NCBI GenBank assembly: GCA_902605755.1 | Contig: CACLDR010000008.1 | Span: 1 to 50,415, forward strand | DNA: 50,415 bases | Source: an uncultured Marinoscillum sp. | GTDB lineage: Bacteria > Bacteroidota > Bacteroidia > Cytophagales > Cyclobacteriaceae | Direction of reading: 5' to 3' | Shown: positions 27,330-36,009 of the stretch, piece after piece | How the letters are laid out: each line of letters opens with the position of its first letter | How positions within the stretch are numbered: position 1 is the stretch's first letter | Notes under the pieces: model-generated | What the model was told of the DNA's origin: nothing | The model's input: only the letters and a program-made list of their open reading frames with translations | Databases searched by the model: none | Translations under genes and position numbers: made by a program

Positions 27330-28826
27330 TTGTTCACCAATTGTGGTGAAGATGAGGATACCAACTATAATTTAACCGTAGAGGTTTCCCCTACCGAGGG
27401 AGGTACGGTATCTTATCAAAATGGTCCTTTTCAAAGAGGAACCAAAGTTACCTTGACAGCTTCTGCTAATGCAAACTTTGTTTTTAAGGAATGGACAGGT
27501 GCCTTTAATGGTACAATTAATCCCATTGAGTTGATAATGAATGCAAATAATACTGTTACTGCGGTATTTGAATATCTAGACCTAGATAATGATGGAGTTC
27601 AAGACAATGTAGATAATTGCTTGGACACACCAACAGGTGAGACAGTAGATGCTAATGGTTGCTCTGATTCACAGAAGGATACTGATGGTGATGGAGTTGA
27701 CGATAATAGAGACTATTGTCCAGATACCCCGAGTGGTGAAACTGTAGATGGCAGTGGTTGTGCTCTTTCGCAAAAAGATGTGGATGGAGATGGAGTTTAT
27801 GATGACATAGACGCTTGTGTAAATACTCTGGCAGGTGCAACAGTAGATGCAAATGGATGTGCGGATACCGATCAGGATGGAATTCTCAATAATTTAGATA
27901 CTTGTGCAGACACTCCTACTGGTGAAACAGTAGATGTTAACGGTTGCGCTGATTCACAGAAAGACACTGATGGAGATGGAGTTACTGATGACATAGATCT
28001 TTGTGAAAATTCAAATTTAGTAGTAGAAATAAATAATTCTGGATGTTATGTTGAAGCACTATATATAGATTCAAACGGTGTAACAATAAAAGCTAATGAG
28101 AAAGCAGTAGCAGGGAAAAAGTATAAATTTAATGATACAATTTACTTAGTAGTAGATGATGATTTATTCTGGAATTTTGCACTAAGGGGTGGGGAAGAAT
28201 TGGAACAATTAATAGTGACTACTCTTGTCACCGATATGTCACGAACGAATACGCAAGGGACCATGCTTGATGTTGGGGCAGGCTCTTGGAAAAATCATTG
28301 GAATGATCCTCAATTAAAAACTTGGGATGTAAGTAATGTAACAAAAATGACAGGTCTTTTTCGCATGGCTACATCTTTTAATCAGGATATCAGTAATTGG
28401 GATGTGAGTAGCGTTTCGGATCCTGATGATATGTTTGATATGTTTTGGGGGGCTTCATCTTTTAATCAAGATATAGGTTCTTGGGACGTTAGTAATGTAA
28501 AAAATATGGCTCGAATGTTTCATAGGGCACACTCTTTTAACCAAGATATAAGTGGATGGGATGTAGGTAATGTCGAAAGAATGTATATGATGTTTTCAGG
28601 CTGGGATGGGGATTTTCCTTCTCCTCCATCACAATTTAATCAAGATATAAGTTCTTGGGATGTTAGCAATGTCATAGCCATGAGCAGTATGTTTTATATG
28701 AATGACTCTATCAATCAAGACCTTAGTTCTTGGGATGTAAGTAATGTTACCAATTGTGGTGGTTTCAGCCTTAAAACCCCTAATTGGACTTTACCCAAAC
28801 CTAACTTCACCAACTGCGTGGATTAG
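27330..28826 (+). CDS. BspA-like surface lipoprotein (InlB-like, TSP3 and DUF285 repeats)
   Basis: A large surface protein with adhesin-like architecture. Order after the lipobox TNCG: an InlB B-like repeat domain (residues about 8-85, FVFKEWTGAFNGT...), then five Ca2+-binding thrombospondin type 3 repeats (about 88-235, DTDGDGVDDNRDYCPDTPSG pattern), then a linker and six BspA-type leucine-rich (DUF285) repeats (about 310-480, FNQDISSWDVSNV pattern with MxxMF). There is no sorting domain at the C-terminus (ends FTNCVD). It likely faces outward and binds proteins or surfaces. The coding start needs repair of the frameshift described in the preceding entry (27278-27329). Confidence 0.85.
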   Translation: MFTNCGEDEDTNYNLTVEVSPTEGGTVSYQNGPFQRGTKVTLTASANANFVFKEWTGAFNGTINPIELIMNANNTVTAVFEYLDLDNDGVQDNVDNCLDTPTGETVDANGCSDSQKDTDGDGVDDNRDYCPDTPSGETVDGSGCALSQKDVDGDGVYDDIDACVNTLAGATVDANGCADTDQDGILNNLDTCADTPTGETVDVNGCADSQKDTDGDGVTDDIDLCENSNLVVEINNSGCYVEALYIDSNGVTIKANEKAVAGKKYKFNDTIYLVVDDDLFWNFALRGGEELEQLIVTTLVTDMSRTNTQGTMLDVGAGSWKNHWNDPQLKTWDVSNVTKMTGLFRMATSFNQDISNWDVSSVSDPDDMFDMFWGASSFNQDIGSWDVSNVKNMARMFHRAHSFNQDISGWDVGNVERMYMMFSGWDGDFPSPPSQFNQDISSWDVSNVIAMSSMFYMNDSINQDLSSWDVSNVTNCGGFSLKTPNWTLPKPNFTNCVD

Positions 28827-28838
28827 TAATTTCAAGTT

Positions 28839-29068
28839 TTAAAAATTCCTTCTTGTCGCCTTCTTCTTTTTCTTTTCCTTTTTCTCTTCAGGAGCTAATC
28901 TTTTTATAACATCCATCGCTTGTTTTAAGAATGGAATACCACCAACCTTGGTTAATGCTTGAGTATAATTTATAGAGCTCATGTAAGCCTCTATAAAGCA
29001 TTCTCTTTCTCACTAAATAAGAATTTAATTCCATACTGATACGTCTTCACAATAGCTTTAAAGCTTAT
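28839..29068 (-). pseudogene. Decayed gene C-terminal fragment
   Basis: The minus strand reads SFKAIVKTYQYGIKFLFSEK, then after a frameshift RECFIEAYMSSINYTQALTK, continuing GGIPFLKQAMDVIKRLAPEE and a Lys-rich tail (EKKEKKKK) to a stop at 28839. The coding-like run spans about 70 codons with a stop in frame before the shift. No family was recognised; transposase or phage origin is possible but unproven. Confidence 0.5.
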
Positions 29069-29268
29069 CTGTAGAGAGGTTGTATTAGCCCTTCTAAGCT
29101 ACTCATTTAAGGATCAAACAAGAACTACTAACTAGCTACTCCTCTTTTTGGATTTGCCTTGGTTGGGGTACTCAAATAGAATGTATTATTTATTTTATTT
29201 TTTGTCAATATGCTTCACCTTTTTTTAGTTATAAAAAATTATTTAGCGGTTATAAAATATCTCAAAAA

Positions 29269-29312
29269 TCTTCTACCAATTTTCTACGGATCGGTAGAAT
29301 ATCGGTAGAAAG
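29269..29312. repeat. Palindromic array of four 11-bp units
   Basis: Two minus-oriented units (tcttctaccaa, ttttctacgga) are followed head to head by two plus-oriented units (tcggtagaata, tcggtagaaag), each one helical turn long. The core tcggtagaa is shared with the tandem pair at 23555-23576. The layout fits a protein binding site such as an iteron, recombinase site or LytTR-type operator, but the protein is unknown. Confidence 0.7.
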
Positions 29313-30031
29313 AGGTGTTATGATATATTACATTGAAGTCAATAAATGTAACTAATCATTGAAATTTCAATATAAAAGGGGATTTTTTTTTGTTATAATA
29401 TTATAACTTGTGTATTAGCTAATTAAGTCTAAGTAATTTCTATTAAGGGAGTAGTAAAAAGAAAAGTAAACAATTTTCTGGATCAAAACATGGCAAGAGC
29501 TATTGCCATACTTTTAAATTTGCGTCCTTGCAGAGCAATTTAATGTATTAAAGACTGTTTCAAATCACTCATTTACATAGAAAATATTGGGTAAATCACT
29601 ATCTTTTATAAGTGTAAACTTTTAGCTTCTCTAGGGAAATACTTTTTTGATTCAAATTATAAGGTATGAAATTATATGACTTGCTGGTCTCATTTAATAA
29701 CAGTTTTTGATATTTCTAGAGTTTATTTGATCTAATATTCAATAAAATATCATGAAATTTAAATGTTTATAGGTCTAAGGACCAGACGGAGCACCTTTAC
29801 AATAACCGGGTGATCCTACTAATAATAATCAAACTGGTTATTTGGCGAAGTCCTTTAATTTTATACCAAAAAATTGCCTGGGCCATCGGAAAAGGGAAAT
29901 ATTCTATATCATAGAAAACAAACAAAAGGTACTTTCACATAAGTTAGATTTGCGTTGAAAAATGTTAAACGTCAATTAAATCTTGAAATAATTAATGTAA
30001 CTAAAATGAATATTGCTTTTTGAGTTCATTT

Positions 30032-30039
30032 TATTTTTG
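30032..30039 (+). promoter_or_regulatory. Bacteroidota -7 element upstream of ankyrin gene
   Basis: TATTTTTG matches TAnnTTTG, 14 bp before the ATG, with TTG 16 bases farther upstream as a fair -33 part. Confidence 0.45.
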
Positions 30040-30053
30040 TTTTTTTGTTTGAT

Positions 30054-30530
30054 ATGACAGAAAAAGAACGATTTTTTTTTAATGCCATAAGATTAGGTGA
30101 TTTGGCTATTGTGGAAAAGGAACTTGCCGACAAACCGAATTTGATAGATGTCATAGACGACAGAGGCTCTAGCCCTCTGATATTGGCCTCCTATTATGAT
30201 CACATAGATTTGACTCAGTTCTTGATTCAAGCAGGGGCCCCCGTAAATTTCAAAGATGCTTCGGGTAATACCGCCTTAATGGGAGTATGTTTTAAGGGAG
30301 TTGTGGAATTGGCTGAATTATTGATCAAAGAGGGAGCAGATGTAAATATTACTAATGTCATGGGTACTTCTGCACTCATATTTGCAGCCATGTTCAACAG
30401 AAAAGATATGATTGAACTTTTATTAGAAAATAAAGCTGATAAAACCATTCAAGATGCCAAAGGTTTGACCGCTCTAGGTCATGCTGAAATGAAAAAAGCT
30501 TCAGAAATAATTAAATTACTGCAGGATTGA
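30054..30530 (+). CDS. Ankyrin-repeat protein
   Basis: A 158-residue protein made almost entirely of ankyrin repeats (about four), for example GSSPLILASYYDHIDLTQFL and GNTALMGVCFKGVVELAELL, each helix-turn-helix with the TALMxAxxxG pattern. The ATG at 30054 (MTEKERFFFNAIRLGD) is the likely start; an upstream TTG at 30045 also lies in frame. Cytoplasmic-looking, no signal. In other bacteria such small ankyrin proteins accompany catalases or peroxide defence, but here only katG lies within 10 kb. Confidence 0.9.
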   Translation: MTEKERFFFNAIRLGDLAIVEKELADKPNLIDVIDDRGSSPLILASYYDHIDLTQFLIQAGAPVNFKDASGNTALMGVCFKGVVELAELLIKEGADVNITNVMGTSALIFAAMFNRKDMIELLLENKADKTIQDAKGLTALGHAEMKKASEIIKLLQD

Positions 30531-30636
30531 ATCCCGACAGCAGCGTGTATATTTTCTCTTTTATCTTTTTTAATCTAAAAAGACTTCAAACAGAGATTTA
30601 CTTCAACGCAATTTTTGTTCTAGTTTAGATGACGAA

Positions 30637-31881
30637 GTGAAATTTTTATACGATTTATTTATACATACATATTTTGGCTTGTTGAGGTTTGTCTCTCCCT
30701 TCAATGATAGGGCTGCTGCATTTCTAAAAGGCCGAAAGTATTTTTTTTGGCTCGAAATTCCAGAAAAAAAACCTACAATTACAAGATATTGGTTTCATGT
30801 GGCATCACTGGGTGAGTTTGAGCAATGCCGACCCGTGATCGAGTCGCTCAAAAAAGAGCAGATTCACATGGAAATTATATTGACTTTTTTTTCACCTTCA
30901 GGATATGAAGTTCAAAAAAATTATGCTCAGGCTGATTGGGTTGGTTATATACCTAAAGATAATTACAGTTTGGCTCTACAATTTATTCAACAAATAAACC
31001 CGGATAGGGTGATTTTTGTAAAGTATGAATTTTGGCTCAATCATCTTCAGGCTTGCTTTGATCTCCAAATACCAGTAGTTTTTTTTTCAGTTATTTTTAG
31101 GACTAATCATATATATTTTGGGATTGCTCGTGTGTTGTATGAAAAGTATTTTAGGTCGGTCTCAAAATTTTTTGTTCAAGATCAGAAATCTGCTGATTTA
31201 TTACAAGAATTAGGGGTGAGGCATGTGGTGGTGGTTGGAGATACTCGTTTTGATCGAGTTGTTTCGATTGCTGAACAAGCCGTGTCTCAGCCCTTGATCG
31301 AACGCTTTATCCAGCAAGATAAGGTATGGGTGATGGGTAGTATCTGGCCGGCTGATATAGATATTTTACGGCCGTACATTTTGAAAGAATCCTCCAAGCA
31401 TACTCAATTTATCCTGGCGCCACATAATACAAGCCGTGATAGCATTGATTATTTTAAAAAGTGCTTCCCAGAGGCGCTTTGCTATTCACAGATTTTGGAG
31501 AATACTGATTTGAAGGAAGTGAGTATACTGATTTTAGATTCTGTAGGGCTTTTGTCAACCACTTATAAGTATGCTACCTATGCGTATATAGGTGGGGCAT
31601 TTGGGGCAGGTTTACATAATACAATAGAGGCTGCGGTTTATGGGATTCCTATTTTTTTTGGGCGTAGTCCAAAAAATCTTAAATTTAAAGAATGTCAAGA
31701 TTTAATAGTTGAGGGTGCAGCTTTTGAGTTTAGTAATTTATCTGATTTTATGTCTTGTCTAGAACCGCTCAATTCGGATCATTCAAATTATCAAAAAGCG
31801 GCCGATGCGGCATTTGCTTTTACTCGTTCCCGGCAGGGCGCAACAAAGCGTATTGTTACTTATTTAACGAAAAGATCTTAA
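30637..31881 (+). CDS. waaA: 3-deoxy-D-manno-octulosonic acid transferase
   Basis: KdtA/WaaA attaches Kdo residues from CMP-Kdo to the lipid A precursor at the inner membrane. The 414-residue GT30 enzyme has the N-terminal anchor, then WFHVASLGEFEQCRPVI (family motif HxxSxGE variant), LTFFSPSGYEV, the second Rossmann half with VMGSIWPADIDILRPYI and APHN, and the C-terminal motif AYIGGAFGAGLHNTIEAAVYGIP. Start is GTG at 30637. It is immediately followed by rsgA (stop TAA 31879-31881, next GTG at 31882). Confidence 0.93.
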   Translation: MKFLYDLFIHTYFGLLRFVSPFNDRAAAFLKGRKYFFWLEIPEKKPTITRYWFHVASLGEFEQCRPVIESLKKEQIHMEIILTFFSPSGYEVQKNYAQADWVGYIPKDNYSLALQFIQQINPDRVIFVKYEFWLNHLQACFDLQIPVVFFSVIFRTNHIYFGIARVLYEKYFRSVSKFFVQDQKSADLLQELGVRHVVVVGDTRFDRVVSIAEQAVSQPLIERFIQQDKVWVMGSIWPADIDILRPYILKESSKHTQFILAPHNTSRDSIDYFKKCFPEALCYSQILENTDLKEVSILILDSVGLLSTTYKYATYAYIGGAFGAGLHNTIEAAVYGIPIFFGRSPKNLKFKECQDLIVEGAAFEFSNLSDFMSCLEPLNSDHSNYQKAADAAFAFTRSRQGATKRIVTYLTKRS

Positions 31882-32793
31882 GTGGAGGGAGTAATTATTA
31901 AATCAACAGGTTCTTGGTATTCTGTTCGCTTACTGGATGGAAAAGAGGTGAAAGCCCGATTACCAGGAAGATTCAAACTCGAAAATAAAAAAAAATCGAA
32001 TCCTATTGCGGTCGGTGATAAGGTTGAATTGCTTCCTGAGGCTGAAAATTTTGTAATTCAATTAATAGTACCAAGAAAAAACTACATCGTTAGAAAATCA
32101 CCAAAAAATAAGTATACCGCACACATGATCGCTGCCAATATTGATCAGGCTATTTTAATTGCATCTTACAAAAGGCCTAGGACCAGTTTGGGTTTTATTG
32201 ATCGTTTTTTTGTGACGTTAGAGGCTTTTCGAATTCCTGGCTACTTATTAATAAATAAGTCTGATTTATATTTAAAAGAAGATCAAGTAGGTTTGGAAGG
32301 TATTATTAACTTATATGAATCCATAGGTTATCAAACTAAGATGACTTCTTTATTACAGGGTATACCTAATGAAGTTCATGCTTGGCTTCGAGCCAAAACA
32401 ACATTGTTATCCGGTCATTCTGGGTCAGGTAAATCAACTTTAATCAATTTATTGCAATCAAATGCCAACCAACAAATAGGGAAAATTTCAGATTTTGCAA
32501 ATAAAGGCGTACATACCACGACTTTTGCTGAAATGTTTTCACTTGATGTCGATACGCATGTAATTGATACTCCGGGAATAAAGGAATTGGGACTGGCAGA
32601 AATTAAGGGTAAGGAATTATCTCATTATTTTCCTGAAATGAGGGAGCTAATGGGTCAATGTAAATATAATAATTGTCTGCATTTAGATGAGCCCTCATGT
32701 GCAGTACATAAGGCCGTAAAGTCAAATAACATCGCTTTAAGCAGATTTGAAAGCTATTTGAGTATGATGCAAGAAAATGATAATAGGAGATGA
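31882..32793 (+). CDS. rsgA: Ribosome small-subunit maturation GTPase RsgA
   Basis: A 303-residue circularly permuted GTPase that checks late 30S assembly. An N-terminal OB fold (residues 1-75) is followed by G4 NKSD (before the other motifs, as expected for the permutation), the P-loop GHSGSGKST (about 177-185), DTPGIKELG (G3), and the zinc knuckle CKYNNCLHLDEPSC with His and Cys ligands at the end. Starts with GTG directly at the stop of waaA. Confidence 0.97.
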   Translation: MEGVIIKSTGSWYSVRLLDGKEVKARLPGRFKLENKKKSNPIAVGDKVELLPEAENFVIQLIVPRKNYIVRKSPKNKYTAHMIAANIDQAILIASYKRPRTSLGFIDRFFVTLEAFRIPGYLLINKSDLYLKEDQVGLEGIINLYESIGYQTKMTSLLQGIPNEVHAWLRAKTTLLSGHSGSGKSTLINLLQSNANQQIGKISDFANKGVHTTTFAEMFSLDVDTHVIDTPGIKELGLAEIKGKELSHYFPEMRELMGQCKYNNCLHLDEPSCAVHKAVKSNNIALSRFESYLSMMQENDNRR

Positions 32794-33402
32794 TTGCTGA
32801 AATAGAATGCTTAATTATCTATTTTAATGATTGTACAAAGAATTGAATTGAGATTTTTTTTAATACTTTGATCGTATTATAATCCATGCACAGCTGTCAT
32901 TTTTATTAATTCAATATTACACTATCTAAATAGTGTTGTTTAGGTAATTCATGAAAACTTTAAAAAAAGTTTTTGACAATTATTGAGAAGCGGAAAGATA
33001 ATAGCATCAATGTCACGATGGTTCTAGCTCAGGTCATTGTGATTGATTAATGTTAGCTCGAACTTTTTTGAGGAAAAAAATGATTCGAATGATCTATGTA
33101 TTTCTTTTCAAGCCTTTTTAAAAGCTAGTGCTATTTGTATCAAAACCATCTACCTGTTAAAGATTAAAAAATATTTGTTTTTTGATTAACCAATATACCT
33201 GTTTGTGGAGGATATGGTTACTAATTTAAATTGTTTGTCCTCTGATATAATTGCAACCTTACAATAGTTATTCCCATATTAATCTATTTCTGTAATTATT
33301 AAATGAAGGCTTTTTCGCGCAAAATGCTTTTCTTAACATTTAGTATATGACTTTTTTTATTTTCAATAATGCGTTGTTTATTTGTTTTTCATTTTCCAAT
33401 TT
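32794..33402. other. Gap of about 600 bp without a clear gene
   Basis: No ORF of note lies between rsgA and the next gene. One plus-strand frame (about 33050-33175, from SSNFFEEKNDSNDLCISFQA) reads as if once coding, with a stop on both sides. A stretch near 32830 opening MIVQRIELRFF faintly recalls the start of D-aminoacyl-tRNA deacylase, often found after rsgA, but the rest does not match. Confidence 0.4.
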
Positions 33403-34542
33403 ATGAATGTCCTCAAAGTTTTTCTTCTTACCATTTCTTTTAATACAACATTTCAAGCTATTGGTCAGCAGAGTATATTTAATCATCCTCAAGCTATGGA
33501 GTTAGTGGGCAAAGGGACTGAAAGTATTTATAAACTCAAAATAGATTCGGCCATGTTTTATATTCGGGAGCTGCAAGAATTACTTCCTAATCATCCCGTA
33601 ATTCCATCAATGGAGGCTTTTTTAATTCAATGGGAAAACATACCCATTATAGAGGGGCAAATATTTGTTCGGCTCGAGGCAAAGCTTAGAGAAGCTGTTG
33701 CAGCAGCCGAAAATTTTAATCCTTCAGATCCTCACGATGAAGATGCTGTTTTTTTTGAATTGGCGACTAGAGGGCTGCTGGCGGAATATTATGCTGAAAA
33801 CAATGACTATTTCGAAGCTATTTCTGAAGCTAATAAAATGTACAGTTTAATAAAAATAGGGTTTGATTTAGTAAACGATAATCCAGAGTTTTTATTTACT
33901 ACCGGTTTGTATAATTACTTTAGAATAATGTATCTCCACAGACACCCTATTTTTACTCCAATAGCATTTTTTTTTAAAAAAGGGGATAAAGAGTTGGGTC
34001 TTGAGCAGATTTTAATGTCTACCGAAAAAGCTGTAATATCTCAGATCGAAGCCTCTATTTATCTTTCCTACATTTATCTGCGTTATGAGCAAACTCCTGA
34101 AATGGCATTTGTTTTGCTTGAAGGTTTGATTAAAAGATATCCATCCAATTACTATATTATTTCTAAATTCTTGGAATCTACTTATGCTACGCATAAATAT
34201 GACAAAATAATGCTTTGGATGGTCGATGAACTGATGAATGCAGATCGGTTATATTATAAAATGGTCGGGCATATTTTTAAAGCGGTACATCTTGAATTTG
34301 TTGAAAAAAAGTCAAAAGAGGCCTATCTTTTTTATGGAATGGGCGTAGGTTTTGGCAGTGAATTGTCAAATTATGGTGAATATTTTAAAAGTATCGCTTA
34401 TTTGGGACTTGGTCGACTCAGTCAGCAATTTGGTAATTTTAATACAGCTAAATCCTATTTTAATTTGTGCTTGAATTATGCAGAGACTAAGGATATTGAA
34501 AAGGCAGCCTATTTGGGTTTAAATCATCAAAATACCGATTGA
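33403..34542 (+). CDS. Exported helical-repeat protein, possible TPR, unrecognised
   Basis: A 379-residue protein (ATG 33403; MNVLKVFLLTISFNTTFQAI is the signal peptide, the upstream TTG at 33382 is not needed). The mature part is almost all helical with paired-helix repeats, for example HDEDAVFFELATRGLLAEYY and NYGEYFKSIAYLGLGRLSQQFG, the latter like a TPR. No catalytic motif. Such proteins are common in Bacteroidota envelopes and probably mediate interactions. No operon partner: it stands alone between two gaps. Confidence 0.7.
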   Translation: MNVLKVFLLTISFNTTFQAIGQQSIFNHPQAMELVGKGTESIYKLKIDSAMFYIRELQELLPNHPVIPSMEAFLIQWENIPIIEGQIFVRLEAKLREAVAAAENFNPSDPHDEDAVFFELATRGLLAEYYAENNDYFEAISEANKMYSLIKIGFDLVNDNPEFLFTTGLYNYFRIMYLHRHPIFTPIAFFFKKGDKELGLEQILMSTEKAVISQIEASIYLSYIYLRYEQTPEMAFVLLEGLIKRYPSNYYIISKFLESTYATHKYDKIMLWMVDELMNADRLYYKMVGHIFKAVHLEFVEKKSKEAYLFYGMGVGFGSELSNYGEYFKSIAYLGLGRLSQQFGNFNTAKSYFNLCLNYAETKDIEKAAYLGLNHQNTD

Positions 34543-35090
34543 TTTTTGGTCAAGTTGAAGAATTTTGTAAAAAAAGAAGAGTTAAGTTTATAAGTTTTGC
34601 TTAGGAAATTACAAATGGGGCCTATGCCAAAACCTTGTTAATGACATGATGACATTTGATTTTGATCCTTAGCATTATCGTTTTACAATTACGTCTTGTT
34701 TGGTATATCAGTTTTTAGATTTATGCTAGTGGTGAATCCAATTAAATCCTTTTAGGGTCAAACAAAAGCTTTTAATTTGTCCGATGCCTAGTGATTTTGT
34801 GAACTATTTTGGAAGGAATAAATTGGGTTGAGAGGAGTTGCGAATTGTTATTGTTGGACGTCAAATAATGTACCATCAAAGATAATTTTAAATACTTACA
34901 TTTGACCGGAGCAATTCAGAGTTTCATATAATTACGAAAATCAAATTAGTTTAAGTATTGCTAGAGATTATGATACTGGAATTGTTGAAAAAATATTTGA
35001 TGTTATTGGGATATGTCAAAGAACAAATTTTGATATTTAATAATCACTTAATTGAAATGAATGTCAATTAAGCCGAGGACATTAAACAAG
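34543..35090. other. Gap of about 550 bp with probable decayed coding sequence
   Basis: No ORF of note. A plus-strand frame from about 34909 to 35037 (PEQFRVSYNYENQISLSIAR, then DYDTGIVEKIFDVIGICQRT) is coding-like but has a stop before it, and the frame before 34900 is full of stops. It looks like the end of a lost gene; family not recognised. Confidence 0.4.
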
Positions 35091-35423
35091 TCACTCGCCT
35101 GGTTGAACGTAGTCTTTTCTCGGTGGGGAAAAAGTATCTATTACAGAACATTGTGTCAATGCTTTCCCGGAGTGTAGCTCATTGGAATCGATGACCACGA
35201 GTTCGCCAGCATTCAACACTTTTGTTAAACCGCCAATAATTAATTTTAATTTACCGGAAATTACGTGTGAGGTTTGAGTATTTATATGTTTGTGTAATGG
35301 CAATATGGAATTTTTATCTATTTCCCAAAATGCGATTGTTAAGTCACGTGTATGTACCATACGACCTCTAAATCCATCCATGGGAGTAAAAACTTCTATT
35401 TTTTCAATGTTATAGATTTTCAT
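35091..35423 (-). CDS. Small cupin-domain protein
   Basis: A 110-residue single-domain cupin. The metal-binding block is LHKHINTQTSHVISGKLKL (HxH...His of the first cupin motif PLHKHxNxQxxxVxxG) and the second motif is VVIDSNELHSGKAL. Function is unknown; such proteins bind small ligands or sense. The gene start overlaps the end of the 3'-5' exonuclease gene by 14 bp. Confidence 0.85.
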   Translation of the reverse strand: MKIYNIEKIEVFTPMDGFRGRMVHTRDLTIAFWEIDKNSILPLHKHINTQTSHVISGKLKLIIGGLTKVLNAGELVVIDSNELHSGKALTQCSVIDTFSPPRKDYVQPGE

Positions 35424-36009
35424 TTTCTATGTAACCTCTTTTTTTCAATAAGACATACATTTCATAGCAGACCCAAGCATCTGTAGCGGCATATTGTTGT
35501 TGACTACGAGTAAGTTCGGCGTTTTCCCAATTTGAAACTTGTTGATTTTTTGAAACCCGTTTTTCAAGAATTATAGCGACCAGATTTCTAATTCCAATTT
35601 TTTTAACTCCTAGCGTTGGCATCAGATCATTTAGGTCAATGCAGTTATTTTGAGTAAAAGTTCGTATTCGTTTAAGTTCCACAATATCAGCGCGCATGCC
35701 TACTCCAATTTTTGTAATTTTATCAGATTCAAAAAGCGTAATAAGGTCATCATGAAGGCCTATTTTATTTATTCGGAATAAAAAGACCTCTGTAGCTGTA
35801 CTCAATTGAATCAACGCTGTTGGATGGTATTGACCTTTTTTGAAAGTAGGTTTTTTTTCTGTATCAAAGCCTACTATTCCTTGTTCTTTTAATTTTTTGA
35901 TCGCTCGGAACATCTCTTTATGGTTATTAATTACGTGAATTGGACCGTCAAACTTAATTAGGGGAAGTTCTGCGATTGCTTCCTTGGTTATTGATAGCGG
36001 AAAGGTCAT
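35410..36009 (-). CDS. RNase D-like 3'-5' exonuclease
   Basis: A 199-residue DEDDy-type exonuclease domain. Motif I is GFDTEKKP (Asp, Glu), motif II lies in KIGVGMRADIVELKRI (Asp), motif III is QQQYAATDAWVCYEMY (Tyr and Asp). It has only the catalytic domain, no HRDC, as in many Bacteroidota single-domain RNase D relatives. It overlaps nhaC (4 bp) and the cupin gene (14 bp), forming a tight operon. Confidence 0.88.
   Translation of the reverse strand: MTFPLSITKEAIAELPLIKFDGPIHVINNHKEMFRAIKKLKEQGIVGFDTEKKPTFKKGQYHPTALIQLSTATEVFLFRINKIGLHDDLITLFESDKITKIGVGMRADIVELKRIRTFTQNNCIDLNDLMPTLGVKKIGIRNLVAIILEKRVSKNQQVSNWENAELTRSQQQYAATDAWVCYEMYVLLKKRGYIENENL

Larger units (their letters stand above)
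28827..30053. other. Long gap (about 1.2 kb) after the BspA-like gene
   Basis: The interval contains the decayed minus-strand fragment, the 11-bp repeat array at 29269-29312, and a weak inverted repeat near 29490-29509 (atggcaa/ttgccat). Between 29.5 and 30.0 kb I see no long ORF or recognisable gene. Confidence 0.5.

Noticed and set aside
29490-29509. Short inverted repeat atggcaa/ttgccat
   Set aside because: Seven-base arms in AT-rich DNA with no T-run or neighbouring gene; likely chance.
32825-32880. Possible D-aminoacyl-tRNA deacylase relic after rsgA (MIVQRIELRFF)
   Set aside because: Only the first few residues resemble the family; later blocks such as SQFTL are not found in any frame.
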